Below are positions 9,404 through 19,266 of a stretch of DNA of 64,000 bases, in pieces. Numbering within the stretch: position 1 is the first letter of the stretch; each line of letters starts with the position of its first letter. Made by a program: the position numbers and the translations under genes. The stretch covers positions 62,001-126,000 of the forward strand of contig NZ_VMNI01000014.1 of the NCBI RefSeq assembly GCF_007625205.1, read 5' to 3'. This DNA is from Denitromonas ohlonensis. Its GTDB lineage: Bacteria; Pseudomonadota; Gammaproteobacteria; Burkholderiales; Rhodocyclaceae. Under the pieces are notes generated by a model. It was given only the letters and a program-made list of their open reading frames with translations. It was not told where the DNA came from and ran no database searches.

Positions 9404-9909
9404 TGGAATTAGCTACGAATACTAAAATGATTCCAAGAGTAATGTTCTATGTTCCGGGTGGAGGATTTCAACTAGAGTCATATATGTTGATAAATAAGCT
9501 CCATGGAGTTGAGCTGATACTTATTCTTCCAAAAGATTCAGTATTGTCGCCTTGGATGAATCGCTATGAAATTCATCGCGTCGATGCGTTGGGAACGCGG
9601 GCAAATAGTAGTTTATTGAAAGTGGGATGGAGAAGCGTAAGAAATTTTCTTAAGAGTCTCCTGTTGATTAGAAAGATTAGGCCGGATTTTTTAGTTTGTA
9701 TTGGATCCTCGATATGCATTCCTGGGTTTTGTGCGGCAAGGTTGGCAGGAGTGCGGAGAGTATACATTGAGAGTGTCGCGCGGACAGACTCTCATTCGTC
9801 GACAGGGTCGTTCGTTAAGCGCTTTGGTTTGGCGTCACGCTACTATGTGCAGTGGCCAGGGCAAGCTGATGATCGTGGAGAGAGATTGTACCGGGGTACG
9901 GTCCTATGA
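9403..9909 (+). CDS. Alg14/PssD-like glycosyltransferase subunit
   Basis: 168 residues resembling bacterial Alg14/PssD/Cps14F: a nucleotide-sugar transferase half with PGGGFQLESYML at the N-terminus, a central hydrophobic segment (FLKSLLLIRKIRPDFLVCIG) that may be its membrane association, and RVYIESVARTDSHS. In this family Alg14-type proteins anchor and activate an Alg13-type catalytic partner, which is the next gene (4-bp overlap). The gene is clearly AT-richer than its neighbours and uses ATA, AGA and TTA codons rarely seen around it, which suggests recent acquisition. Confidence 0.8.
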   Translation: MELATNTKMIPRVMFYVPGGGFQLESYMLINKLHGVELILILPKDSVLSPWMNRYEIHRVDALGTRANSSLLKVGWRSVRNFLKSLLLIRKIRPDFLVCIGSSICIPGFCAARLAGVRRVYIESVARTDSHSSTGSFVKRFGLASRYYVQWPGQADDRGERLYRGTVL

Positions 9910-10364
9910 TTTTCGTTACGGTTGGTACAACTCATTTTGATCCATTGATAGAAGTGGTGGATACATTGGTTGCCGATGGCCAACTCGCTGGGCCGATTAT
10001 TTTTCAAATCGGATCTGGTCGGTACGAACCGAAGAACGGAAGTTTTTTTCGTTTTAAGCCGAGTATCGACGAAGAGCTTGATGCAGCGGATCTTGTAATT
10101 ACCCATGGTGGAATTACAGTGCTATCGCTTCTTGCGCAACGAAAGCGTTTCGTTGCGGTAGCTAATACTGCGCTGGCCGATGATCATCAGACGCACTATC
10201 TTGCTTTTTTGGAGAAACAGTCAACTATAGTTTGGACCAATGATTTAGGCGCTATTGGGGAGTGTGTTGCTGGAGTGTTGGATAGTGAGCCGGCACGTTT
10301 AGAGGCCCCATCCTTAGTGTCGGATTTGTTGGAGTATTTTGGTGTTGTCACCAATGAATCATGA
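9906..10364 (+). CDS. Alg13/PssE-like glycosyltransferase subunit (GT28 C-terminal type)
   Basis: 152 residues forming a single GT28 C-terminal-type Rossmann domain. MIFVTVGTTHFDPLI at the start, ADLVITHGGITVLSLLA and ADDHQTHYLAFL match Alg13/PssE catalytic subunits. Together with the overlapping Alg14-like protein it should form a two-part UDP-sugar transferase, commonly using UDP-GlcA or UDP-GlcNAc in polysaccharide loci. Base composition is low-GC like its partner, in contrast to the flanking genes. The acceptor is unknown. Confidence 0.82.
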   Translation: MIFVTVGTTHFDPLIEVVDTLVADGQLAGPIIFQIGSGRYEPKNGSFFRFKPSIDEELDAADLVITHGGITVLSLLAQRKRFVAVANTALADDHQTHYLAFLEKQSTIVWTNDLGAIGECVAGVLDSEPARLEAPSLVSDLLEYFGVVTNES

Positions 10365-10589
10365 GCGTTGTAGCAACTGGCAGGAAATGACAATGCGAAA
10401 GTCAATGTAAAGGTTTTCGTGTTGATTTTGATCCGCGTTGCTCCCAACAAAGTTGATTGATGTGTAGTTTTGCTTACTAATTGATCCACGTCTTTACGGA
10501 CATATTTAACGGTGGCGGGTTGGTGGCGTATGCGGATGCAACAAATTACGCTACCCTGATTCCCCGATAGCAGCGATTGTTTTCCGGGT
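10365..10589. other. AT-rich non-coding gap
   Basis: 225 bp with no convincing coding frame on either strand. Composition is AT-rich like the Alg14/Alg13 pair just upstream and changes abruptly to GC-rich at the next gene. It may hold the downstream edge of a transferred segment and a promoter for the following glycosyltransferase; no clear -35/-10 pair, terminator or repeat boundary was recognised. Confidence 0.5.
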
Positions 10590-11795
10590 ATGAAAACGCT
10601 TCACATCCTAGATCACTCCATTCCCTTGCACAGCGGTTACACCTTTCGCACAGCCAACTTGCTGCGCGAGCAACGTGCGCTTGGCTGGGAAACTCATCAC
10701 CTGACCTCGCCGAAGCAGGGGGCTTGCAGCGCAGCGTCCGAAGAAGTGGACGGCCTGCTGTTTCATCGCACGCCCGTGCCCGCCATGCAGTGGCCCGTGG
10801 TGGGTGAAATGGCGTTGATGAAAGCCACCGAGCAGCGACTTGACGCTTTGGTGGCGCAGATTCGGCCAGATGTTCTGCACGCGCATTCGCCGGTGCTCAA
10901 TGCATTGCCTGCCTTGCGCGTGGGCCGCCGTCATGGCATTCCGGTGGTCTATGAGGTGCGCGCCTTCTGGGAAGACGCGGCGGTGGATCACGGCTCGACC
11001 CACGAGGGTAGTGTGCGCTATCGGCTGACGCGGGCGCTCGAGACCTATGCGCTGCGCAATGTCGACCATGTGTTCACTATCTGCGAAGGCTTGCGCAAGG
11101 ACATCGTCGGGCGGGGGATTCCGGCAGGCAAAGTGACCGTGATTCCCAATGCGGTCGATGTCACCCAGTTTCAACCCTGTGGCGTACCCGATGCCGCTCT
11201 GAAGGCGGAGCTTGGGCTCGACGGCTGTGATGTCGTCGGGTTTATCGGTTCCTTCTATGCCTATGAAGGCCTCGATCTGTTGCTGGATGCGTTTCCCCGG
11301 ATGCTTGTCCAGCGCCCGAATCTGCGCTTGTTGCTGGTCGGTGGTGGCTCCCAGGAGGACCGTTTGCGCGCTCAGGCGGCGGCTTTGGGTGTTGCCGACA
11401 AGGTGATCATGCCGGGCCGGGTGCCGCACAGCGAGGTCAAGCGCTACTACGATCTTATCGATGTGCTGGCCTATCCGCGCCATGCCATGCGCCTGACTGA
11501 GCTGGTGACGCCGCTCAAGCCGCTGGAGGCGATGGCGCAGGGGCGGATCTTTGTCGCGTCGGATGTCGGCGGTCATCGCGAGCTGATTCGCGACGGTGAA
11601 ACCGGCGTGTTGTTCCCGGCGGGCGACGCGGGTGCGCTGTCCGATGCGATCTGCGCGCTATTCGATCGCCGTGATCAATGGAGCGCGATGAGCGTGGCCG
11701 GTCGGCAGTTTGTGGAAGAGGTTCGCAACTGGAAGAACAGCGTGGCGAATTACATCCCGGTCTATGGTCGTCTGGCCGGCGCTGACGTTGCATGA
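10590..11795 (+). CDS. PEP-CTERM/exosortase A-associated glycosyltransferase (Daro_2409 type)
   Basis: A GT4 glycosyltransferase of 401 residues. It opens MKTLHILDHSIPLHSGYTFR, which is diagnostic of the XrtA-linked Daro_2409-type family. It contains YEVRAFWEDAAVDHG in the N-terminal domain and PLKPLEAMAQGRI in the donor domain. It begins after a 225-bp AT-rich gap, so a promoter may lie there. Its TGA overlaps the next ATG by 4 bp. It probably extends the lipid-linked glycan on the cytoplasmic side. Confidence 0.9.
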   Translation: MKTLHILDHSIPLHSGYTFRTANLLREQRALGWETHHLTSPKQGACSAASEEVDGLLFHRTPVPAMQWPVVGEMALMKATEQRLDALVAQIRPDVLHAHSPVLNALPALRVGRRHGIPVVYEVRAFWEDAAVDHGSTHEGSVRYRLTRALETYALRNVDHVFTICEGLRKDIVGRGIPAGKVTVIPNAVDVTQFQPCGVPDAALKAELGLDGCDVVGFIGSFYAYEGLDLLLDAFPRMLVQRPNLRLLLVGGGSQEDRLRAQAAALGVADKVIMPGRVPHSEVKRYYDLIDVLAYPRHAMRLTELVTPLKPLEAMAQGRIFVASDVGGHRELIRDGETGVLFPAGDAGALSDAICALFDRRDQWSAMSVAGRQFVEEVRNWKNSVANYIPVYGRLAGADVA

Positions 11796-12913
11796 GCTTC
11801 AAGTCTTTGCGTCTCGTTTTGGTTGGACCCTTGCCGCCGCCTGCCGGTGGCATGGCCAATCAGACCCGTCAGCTGGCCGAATTGTTGCGCAGCGAAGGTG
11901 CGCGGGTCACGGTGGTGCAGACCAATGCGGCCTATCGCCCCCAATGGGCTGGTCGACTGCCAGGCGTTCGCGCGGCGTTTCGTCTGGTGCCGTATCTCGT
12001 TGATCTGTGGCGTGCCTGCGGCCAGGGGCGCTTGATGCATCTGATGGCAAATTCCGGCTGGTCGTGGCACTTGTTTGCGGTGCCCGCGATTGTCGTGGCC
12101 CGCTTGCGCGGGGTGCCTGTCGTTGTGAATTATCGCGGTGGTGAAGCCGGAAGCTTTCTGAGCGGATCGGCCGGTGTTGTGCGCCTGGCCATGCGCCATG
12201 TGGCGGCGCTGGCCCTGCCGTCGGGTTATCTGCAGGCGGTATTCCAAGGCTACGGCATGGCGGGCGAGATCGTGCCGAACATCATCGATCTTCAGCGTTT
12301 TCGCCCGTCTGGCGCGCCGGTCGCTGGCGCGGCGGCTCACATTGTGGTCGCGAGAAATCTTGAGACGATTTACGGCATCGACGTGGCACTGCAGGCCTTT
12401 GCGCAGATTCGCCAGTCAGTGCCTTTGGCGACGCTGTCGGTGGCTGGAACCGGGCCGCAGTTGGCCAGTTTGCAGGCACAGTCCGAGGCGCTGGGGATTG
12501 CCTCCGCCGTGCGATTTACCGGCCGACTGGATCGGGATGAGATGGCCGATCTTTATCGCTCGGCGGATGTCATGATCAATGCCAGCCGGGTCGACAACAT
12601 GCCCAATTCGGTACTCGAGGCGCTGGCCAGTGGCGTGGCCGTGGTGTCGACCGACGTGGGTGGCGTGCCGCATATCGTCGAGCACGAAAAGACCGCACTG
12701 CTGGTGCCGCCCGATGCGCCGGAAGCGATGGCGCAAGCGGTCGTCCGCCTGCTGGAGGACGCGGCCTTGCGAAAGCGACTGGTCGAGGCTGGCCTTGCTG
12801 ATGTGGTGCGCTATCAGTGGGCATCGGTCAGTGCGCAGTGGCTGGCGGTGTATCGACGGGCCTTGGGTGGTTTGCCGGAGGTCGATTCTTCGGTGGAGGG
12901 CGCGCGGTCATGA
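11792..12913 (+). CDS. Glycosyltransferase family 4 protein
   Basis: 373 residues with two Rossmann-like domains. The N-terminal LVGPLPPPAGGMANQTRQL carries the acceptor-side glycine loop, and NASRVDNMPNSVLEALASG is the donor-binding EX7E-type region. A GT-B retaining transferase of the EPS pathway is the safest call; the sugar is unknown. It overlaps its upstream and downstream neighbours by 4 bp (ATGA), which places it firmly in the same operon. Confidence 0.87.
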   Translation: MSFKSLRLVLVGPLPPPAGGMANQTRQLAELLRSEGARVTVVQTNAAYRPQWAGRLPGVRAAFRLVPYLVDLWRACGQGRLMHLMANSGWSWHLFAVPAIVVARLRGVPVVVNYRGGEAGSFLSGSAGVVRLAMRHVAALALPSGYLQAVFQGYGMAGEIVPNIIDLQRFRPSGAPVAGAAAHIVVARNLETIYGIDVALQAFAQIRQSVPLATLSVAGTGPQLASLQAQSEALGIASAVRFTGRLDRDEMADLYRSADVMINASRVDNMPNSVLEALASGVAVVSTDVGGVPHIVEHEKTALLVPPDAPEAMAQAVVRLLEDAALRKRLVEAGLADVVRYQWASVSAQWLAVYRRALGGLPEVDSSVEGARS

Positions 12914-14259
12914 GTGTCTACACGCGATTTGTGTCTCAGGCGGTGTTTCCCTTGCAGGAGCGGCTCAAGAAACACGACACCGTGCGCGTGCGCCGCGCCA
13001 TGGAGGCGTCCCAATGGTGGCCAGCGGCGCAACTCGAGGCTTTTCAACGCGATCGTCTCCGGGCGTTTCTGTCGGATGTTGGCGCGCATGTTCCGTACTA
13101 TCGGCAGGTCTTCTCGGATGCGGGATTTGACCCGGCCAAGATCAGCCGGGTGGCCGACCTGCAGCGATTGCCCTTCCTGACCAAGCCGCTCATTCGCGCC
13201 AACACCGAGGCCTTGCGCGCCGACGATGCGCGTGCTCTGGCGCGTTTTAATACCGGTGGCTCCAGCGGCGAACCATTGATATTTTTCATCGGCGATGAGC
13301 GAGTGACTCACGATGTGGCGGCCAAATGGCGCGCTACGCGATGGTGGGATGTCGATATCGGCGATCGCGAGATTGTTGTTTGGGGTTCGCCGATTGAACT
13401 GGGGGCGCAGGACCGGGTGCGTCAGTTCCGCGATGCACTGATGCGTACCGAGTTGATGCCGGCGTTTGAAATGTCGGAGACGAAGCTCGACGGTTTTGTG
13501 GCTCGCATTCGCGCGCGACGCCCCGCCATGTTGTTTGGCTATCCGTCAGCGATCAGCCATATTGCCCGGCATGCCGAAAAGCGGGGCATCCGGCTGGACG
13601 ATCTGGGTGTTCGGGTGGTGTTTGTGACCTCGGAGCGCTTGTACGATGACCAGCGTGAAAGCATCGAACGATTGTTCGGCTGTCCGGTGGCCAACGGCTA
13701 CGGCGGTCGCGACGCTGGCTTTATTGCGCATCAGTGCCCGTCGGGCAGCATGCACATCACGGCCGAAGATATTGTCGTCGAGATCGTCGACGCGTCGGGC
13801 CAGGTGCTGCCGTCAGGGCAGTCCGGTGAAATCGTTGTGACTCATCTGGCGACGCGTGATTTTCCGTTCATCCGCTATCGCACCGGGGATATTGGCGTAC
13901 TTGATGACACGCCCTGTGCCTGCGGTCGCGGTTTGCCGGTATTGAAAGAAATCCAGGGGCGGAGCACGGATTTTGTCATCGCGCTCGACGGCACCGTGAT
14001 GCATGGCCTGTCACTGATATATGTATTGCGCGATATTCCTGCCGTGCGAGCGTTCAAGATCATTCAGGAAACGCTGACGCTGACGCGGGTGCAGGTGGAG
14101 CCGGGTGAAGGCTTTTCGGACGGGGATGTCGCATTGATTCAATCTGGCCTGCAGGCGCGTCTTGGTGCCTCGGTGGAGATTGTGGTGGAACAGGTGGCGC
14201 AAGTCGCGCCGGAGCGCTCTGGCAAGTTCCGCTATGTCATCAGCAAGATTGCAGGGTAG
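12910..14259 (+). CDS. CapK/PaaK-like adenylate-forming enzyme (phenylacetate-CoA ligase family)
   Basis: 449 residues of the PaaK/CapK branch of adenylating enzymes. The phosphate-binding loop is FNTGGSSGEPLIF, followed by NGYGGRDAGFIAHQC and YRTGDIGVLDD near the C-terminal hinge. In capsule and EPS loci such proteins activate an acid for attachment to the polysaccharide, but the substrate is unknown. ATG 12910 was chosen because it overlaps the previous stop; an in-frame extension upstream would lie inside the previous gene. It is a second, different acid-activating enzyme besides the acyl-CoA ligase at 40677-42260. Confidence 0.85.
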   Translation: MSVYTRFVSQAVFPLQERLKKHDTVRVRRAMEASQWWPAAQLEAFQRDRLRAFLSDVGAHVPYYRQVFSDAGFDPAKISRVADLQRLPFLTKPLIRANTEALRADDARALARFNTGGSSGEPLIFFIGDERVTHDVAAKWRATRWWDVDIGDREIVVWGSPIELGAQDRVRQFRDALMRTELMPAFEMSETKLDGFVARIRARRPAMLFGYPSAISHIARHAEKRGIRLDDLGVRVVFVTSERLYDDQRESIERLFGCPVANGYGGRDAGFIAHQCPSGSMHITAEDIVVEIVDASGQVLPSGQSGEIVVTHLATRDFPFIRYRTGDIGVLDDTPCACGRGLPVLKEIQGRSTDFVIALDGTVMHGLSLIYVLRDIPAVRAFKIIQETLTLTRVQVEPGEGFSDGDVALIQSGLQARLGASVEIVVEQVAQVAPERSGKFRYVISKIAG

Positions 14260-14287
14260 ATAGGGTGATGAATACAGGAGTTGCAAC

Positions 14288-15646
14288 GTGCGGGATCTGA
14301 TCGTTACCGCGTTGTTTGTTTTTGGGGCGCTTGTGGCGCTTAAGCGGCCGTATTACGGTGCGTTGCTATGGGTCTGGATCGGCTTGATGAACCCCCACCG
14401 TCTGGGTTGGGGTTTTGCTTATGACCTGCCTTTTGCCATGGCCTCAGTGGTCATCATCGCATTGGGGATGTTGTTCTCGATGCGCGCGATCCGCTGGCAA
14501 ACCGGCGGACCCGCCGTTGTACTGATTTTGATGATTTTGTGGATGACACTGACGTCGTTTACCGCGATTTTGCCCGAACCCAGCCAGACCAAGCTCATTG
14601 ATGTGCTCAAGGTGCTGGGAATGACCTTGGTCGTTGGTGCGCTCGTGGCGAGTCGCGAGCAAATTGTCGGACTGATCTGGGTGGTCGTGGGGTCTATTGC
14701 ATTTTTTGGTGTCAAGGGCGGCATCTTTACCCTGACAACGGGCGGTGAGTTCCGCGTGTGGGGGCCCCCATCAAGTCTGGTGCAGGGGAACAATGAACTC
14801 GCACTGGCATTGATTATCTCTATTCCACTGCTTTATTTTCTGGCGAAACAGGCGACGCTGGCGCGTGAGTTTGTACTGGTTAGCCGAATTCCCGAAAAAT
14901 GGTTGACCCGCGGTCTGATGGTGTCAATTTTATTATGTGCGGTCGCGGCGATTGGAAGTCACTCACGCGGCGCGTTGCTGGCGATCATCGCGATGGCGTC
15001 GATGATGTGGTGGCGCAGCCGGTCGAAGGTGGCGATGGGATTCTTGTTTCTGGCCTTGACCCCGGCGATTCTGATGTTGATGCCAGAAGAGTGGTTTTCC
15101 CGTATGGAAACCATCGAAACCTATGAAGAGGATTTGTCGGCGTTGGGTCGGATCAACGCCTGGCATATGGCCATCAATATCGCGAACGATCGCATTTTCG
15201 GCGCGGGTTTTGCTACGGCTTCGCCGGTGGTTTTCAACGCTTACGCGCCGAATCCAGACTGGGTTCTGGTGGCACACAGTATTTATTTTCAGATCCTTGG
15301 CGACCACGGCTACATCGGTTTGGGGCTATACCTGCTTTTCTGGATCCTGACCTACCGCGTGGCCGGCCGTTTGGCAGCGATGGAAGGGCGTGGTGCCCGC
15401 TTCGAGTGGGTTGCCATGCTCGGCAACATGACCAAGGTGAGCCTGGTCGGATTTGCGGTCGGGGGCGCCTTCCTGAGTCTCGCCTACTGGGACATGCCGT
15501 TCTACCTGATGATTATCCTGCTTGCGACGGAGCGCTATGTGAAAGAGGTGCTGGTCAAGGCGCCTGAAGACGTGGTGCCTTCTGCTGAGGTGGGAAATGG
15601 TGAGACGCCATCTCATCAACGCGCCTCGTCAGTAGTGAGCGGTTGA
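14288..15646 (+). CDS. Putative O-glycosylation ligase, exosortase A system-associated (Wzy/WaaL type)
   Basis: A polytopic membrane protein of 452 residues with roughly ten to twelve hydrophobic segments. It opens RDLIVTALFVFGALVALKRP and PYYGALLWVWIGLMNPHRL, typical of the exosortase-associated O-antigen ligase-like family. A large loop containing SHSRGALLAIIAM and an RINAWHMAINI segment matches the Wzy_C region. It probably polymerises or ligates the repeat units at the periplasmic face. The start is GTG at 14288, with AGGAG about 7 bp upstream. Confidence 0.87.
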   Translation: MRDLIVTALFVFGALVALKRPYYGALLWVWIGLMNPHRLGWGFAYDLPFAMASVVIIALGMLFSMRAIRWQTGGPAVVLILMILWMTLTSFTAILPEPSQTKLIDVLKVLGMTLVVGALVASREQIVGLIWVVVGSIAFFGVKGGIFTLTTGGEFRVWGPPSSLVQGNNELALALIISIPLLYFLAKQATLAREFVLVSRIPEKWLTRGLMVSILLCAVAAIGSHSRGALLAIIAMASMMWWRSRSKVAMGFLFLALTPAILMLMPEEWFSRMETIETYEEDLSALGRINAWHMAINIANDRIFGAGFATASPVVFNAYAPNPDWVLVAHSIYFQILGDHGYIGLGLYLLFWILTYRVAGRLAAMEGRGARFEWVAMLGNMTKVSLVGFAVGGAFLSLAYWDMPFYLMIILLATERYVKEVLVKAPEDVVPSAEVGNGETPSHQRASSVVSG

Positions 15647-15654
15647 GATCCGCC

Positions 15655-16602
15655 ATGTTGATGCGACCGGCATTTCATCTGGCCAGCACCCGGGGCGGCA
15701 ATGCCCGCTTGAGCATTTTTGTCTTTCATCGGGTATTGCCGACGCCTGACCCCTTATTTCCGGCCGAAGTGGATGTTGCAGCGTTTGATCGGATGCTGGG
15801 CTGGATTTGCCGCTGGTTTCGGGTTGTCCCGCTCGCCGAGGGCATTGACCTAATGCGGCGGGGTGACCTGCCGGCTCGGGCGGCCGCCATTACCTTTGAT
15901 GATGGCTACGCGGATAACCTCACCCATGCGCTGCCGATCCTTCAGCGACATGGCGCGTCGGCGACGTTGTTTGTGGCGACCGGGTTCCTGGATGGTGGCC
16001 GCATGTGGAACGATACGGTGATTGAATCGGTACGTCGTACGCCACTCGCTCAACTAGATCTGTCCGCGATCGGTCTCGGCGTGATCGCGACCGGGACGAT
16101 TGCCGAAAAGCGCCAAGCGATTGACTACCTGATTCCGCGCACCAAGCACCTCCCGGCCGATTCGCGTCAAGCGCAGGTGGCGGCGATTGCCAATGCCTCG
16201 CAAGCGATGTTGCCAGATGATTTGATGATGCGCTCGGATCAGCTCCAGGCATGGCATCGGGCCGGCATGGGGGTGGGGGCGCATACCGTGACGCATCCCA
16301 TTCTTGCGACCACCGAGCTGGATTCGGCGCGACAAGAGATGGCTGACAGCAAGACCCAGCTTGAAGCCTTGCTCGGCGAGCGCATTGGCTTGTTTGCCTA
16401 TCCGAACGGAAAACCCGAGCAAGACTATCGCTCAGAGCATGCCAGGCTGGCGGCCGAGCTGGGGTTTGATGCCGCCGTGGCAACGGTTTGGGGCGCCGCC
16501 ACGCGCGATAGCGACGTGTTTCAACTCCCGCGTTTCACGCCGTGGGACCGAACGAAATATCGTTTCGGTCTAAGGCTTCTACAGAATCTGTTGTCGAGCT
16601 GA
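15655..16602 (+). CDS. Polysaccharide deacetylase family protein
   Basis: A NodB-homology carbohydrate esterase of about 315 residues. Catalytic motifs are AITFDDGYADN (metal-binding Asp pair) and VGAHTVTHPIL (metal His residues), with FAYPNGKPEQDY further on. It differs from the XrtA deacetylase at 1642-2475 and resembles the deacetylases that end many EPS operons. Start choice is uncertain: TTG 15643 overlaps the previous stop (TTGA), while ATG 15655 and ATG 15661 follow in frame. The gene ends 4 bp before a convergent permease gene. Confidence 0.88.
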   Translation: MLMRPAFHLASTRGGNARLSIFVFHRVLPTPDPLFPAEVDVAAFDRMLGWICRWFRVVPLAEGIDLMRRGDLPARAAAITFDDGYADNLTHALPILQRHGASATLFVATGFLDGGRMWNDTVIESVRRTPLAQLDLSAIGLGVIATGTIAEKRQAIDYLIPRTKHLPADSRQAQVAAIANASQAMLPDDLMMRSDQLQAWHRAGMGVGAHTVTHPILATTELDSARQEMADSKTQLEALLGERIGLFAYPNGKPEQDYRSEHARLAAELGFDAAVATVWGAATRDSDVFQLPRFTPWDRTKYRFGLRLLQNLLSS

Positions 16603-16606
16603 GCCT

Positions 16607-18340
16607 TCAGGGGAAGAACGGAAACACCCGCGGCACCAGCAGTAAAACCACGGTTCCATAGACCAGCGCGACCGGTGTGCCGGTGCGCACAAAATCCATC
16701 ACCCGGTAGCGCCCTGGCGAATAGACCATCAGGTGGGTTTGATAGCCGAAGGGGATCAGGAAGCCGGCGCTGGCGCCATAGGCCACCAGCATCACAAACG
16801 GGGTGGGGTCGGCTCCGAAGGCGTGGGCGGTCGACAGCGCAATAGGGAAGGCCAGCGCGGCGGCAGCGTTGTTGGTGACCACCTCGGTGAGGATCACCGT
16901 CATCAGATAGATGCCGATGAACGCGCCCCACACGCCCAGATCGCCAAAGACATGGGCGACAAAGTCCGAGATGATGGCCGCGCCACCCGAGGATTCGAGC
17001 ACGCGCGCGATGGCCAGGGCGGCGCCGATGACCAGAATCAGTTCGAACGGGAATCGCCGGCGAATCTCGGCCATCGAGAGCAGTCCGCTGGCCAGAAAGG
17101 CGCCAAGCAAGAGCAGCAGCCCGGCAAACAGAGGCAGCACGTTGGTCGCGGCGGCGATGATCACACTGGCGAATCCGCCGACCACCCAACGGGTTTGCGG
17201 TTGCGTGAGCTTGGGGTGCAGCGGGGCGCCGCCCACGCGATGAAAGTTGCGCGCCAGATTGCGGTGCTGGGCAAAATCGGCGCCAGCGGCCAATAACAGG
17301 GCGTCTCCGACCCGGAGCGGTATCCGGCCCAGCTGCCCGGTCAGGCGTTTATCGCCGCGGCGGATGCCGACCACGCCCGCGTCGAACATGGTGCGGAAGT
17401 CGACCTCGCGCAAGGTCCGGTTGGCCAACTCCGAATCACTGGAAATAACGACTTCGACGAGGTTGGAGCGCAAGAGATCGTCTGCGCGCGTGCCAAACAC
17501 TTGCAAGCCGGGGAAGCGGTCGATGACCTGCATTTTCTCGACTTCGCCGGTGAAGATCAGCACATCGTCGGCATGCAGGATTTCTTCGGGTGATACCGGA
17601 GAGATGAGTCGCCCGCCCCGAACGATTTCAACCAGAAACAGCCCGTCGAGGTTGCGCAGGCGGTTGGCCTCAATGCTGCGACCGATGAGGGGCGAGCCGG
17701 CTGTCAGTCGGGCCTCCAGAAAATAGGCTTGGCGCGGGCCACCGTCGTCGCCGGTGCGCACGGGTAGCCAGCGGGCGACGAGCGTCAGACAGACAATGCA
17801 CGCCAAGGCCACGGGCACGCCGACGGTGGTCATTTGAAACATCGAAATCGATGGCAGGCCAGCGCGCTCGGCGAAGGAATTGACGACCAGGTTGGTGGAG
17901 GTGCCCACCAGCGTGGTGATGCCGCCCAGCACGGCGGCGTAGGACAGCGGCAGCAGCAAGCGCGATGCGGGGTGATGGCGCTGGCGGGTGATGGTGCCCA
18001 GCAAGGTGCTGACCACGGCGGTGTTGTTGAGAAAGGCAGAGCAGGCCGCGGTGATCAGACACATGCGGAAGGTGGCGAGGCGTTCGCCGCCCTTGAGGAG
18101 CGTCTCCGAGAAGCGCTCGATGAGCGGCGCGCGTTCCAGTACCAGCGAGATCAGCAGCAGCAACAGCAAGACGGCCAGCCCGGGGTTGGCGTAGCTCTCA
18201 AGAAGCTCGCGCTCGCTGATCAAGCCCAGCAGATGGTAGCCACCGGCCCAGCCGCAGAACAGCAGCGCGGGTGACAGGCGGCCATGCACCAGCAGCGCGA
18301 CCAGCAGGGCAAGTGAGAGCAGAACCCAGGTGGCGGTCAT
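16607..18340 (-). CDS. SLC13-family (DASS-type) permease with RCK_C domains
   Basis: An inner-membrane anion/Na+ symporter-like protein of 577 residues. The N-terminal ~170 residues and the C-terminal ~190 residues are hydrophobic, each with several membrane segments; NNTAVVSTLLG and VVTNNAAAALAFPIALS are the duplicated family motifs. Between them lie two soluble TrkA_C/RCK_C-like domains (e.g. GSPLIGRSIEANRLRNLDG). Proteins with this architecture often carry sulfate or dicarboxylates. The adjacent cysQ, cysD and cysNC favour sulfate, but this is inference. It lies 18 bp downstream of cysQ in the same direction. Confidence 0.87.
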   Translation of the reverse strand: MTATWVLLSLALLVALLVHGRLSPALLFCGWAGGYHLLGLISERELLESYANPGLAVLLLLLLISLVLERAPLIERFSETLLKGGERLATFRMCLITAACSAFLNNTAVVSTLLGTITRQRHHPASRLLLPLSYAAVLGGITTLVGTSTNLVVNSFAERAGLPSISMFQMTTVGVPVALACIVCLTLVARWLPVRTGDDGGPRQAYFLEARLTAGSPLIGRSIEANRLRNLDGLFLVEIVRGGRLISPVSPEEILHADDVLIFTGEVEKMQVIDRFPGLQVFGTRADDLLRSNLVEVVISSDSELANRTLREVDFRTMFDAGVVGIRRGDKRLTGQLGRIPLRVGDALLLAAGADFAQHRNLARNFHRVGGAPLHPKLTQPQTRWVVGGFASVIIAAATNVLPLFAGLLLLLGAFLASGLLSMAEIRRRFPFELILVIGAALAIARVLESSGGAAIISDFVAHVFGDLGVWGAFIGIYLMTVILTEVVTNNAAAALAFPIALSTAHAFGADPTPFVMLVAYGASAGFLIPFGYQTHLMVYSPGRYRVMDFVRTGTPVALVYGTVVLLLVPRVFPFFP

Positions 18341-18358
18341 GAAGGGGCGTTGTGCCGG

Positions 18359-19126
<768 letters not shown>

Positions 19127-19193
19127 TCGGGGACTCCGTGGGCAGGGCAGATGGGGCAGGTTAATGCAGACACGCCATGTTGGTGACGTGGCA

Positions 19194-19237
19194 GTTAATT
19201 ATTTAACACTGAGTCAGGCCAAATAAATGTTTAATAT
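19194..19237. promoter_or_regulatory. AT-rich divergent promoter region with palindrome
   Basis: The 140-bp gap between divergent cysQ and the HTH-cysD reading frame is strikingly AT-rich. It holds a perfect 5-4-5 inverted repeat, GTTAATTATTTAAC (19194-19207), and a possible -10 TAATAT at 19232-19237 for the + strand. Related GTTAAT and TTTAAT words lie at about 19160 and 19230. This could be an operator of the HTH protein encoded just downstream or of a CysB-type regulator. No convincing -35 was seen. Confidence 0.35.
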
Positions 19238-19266
19238 ATCACCATGCCACTTCGATTGAACGATTC

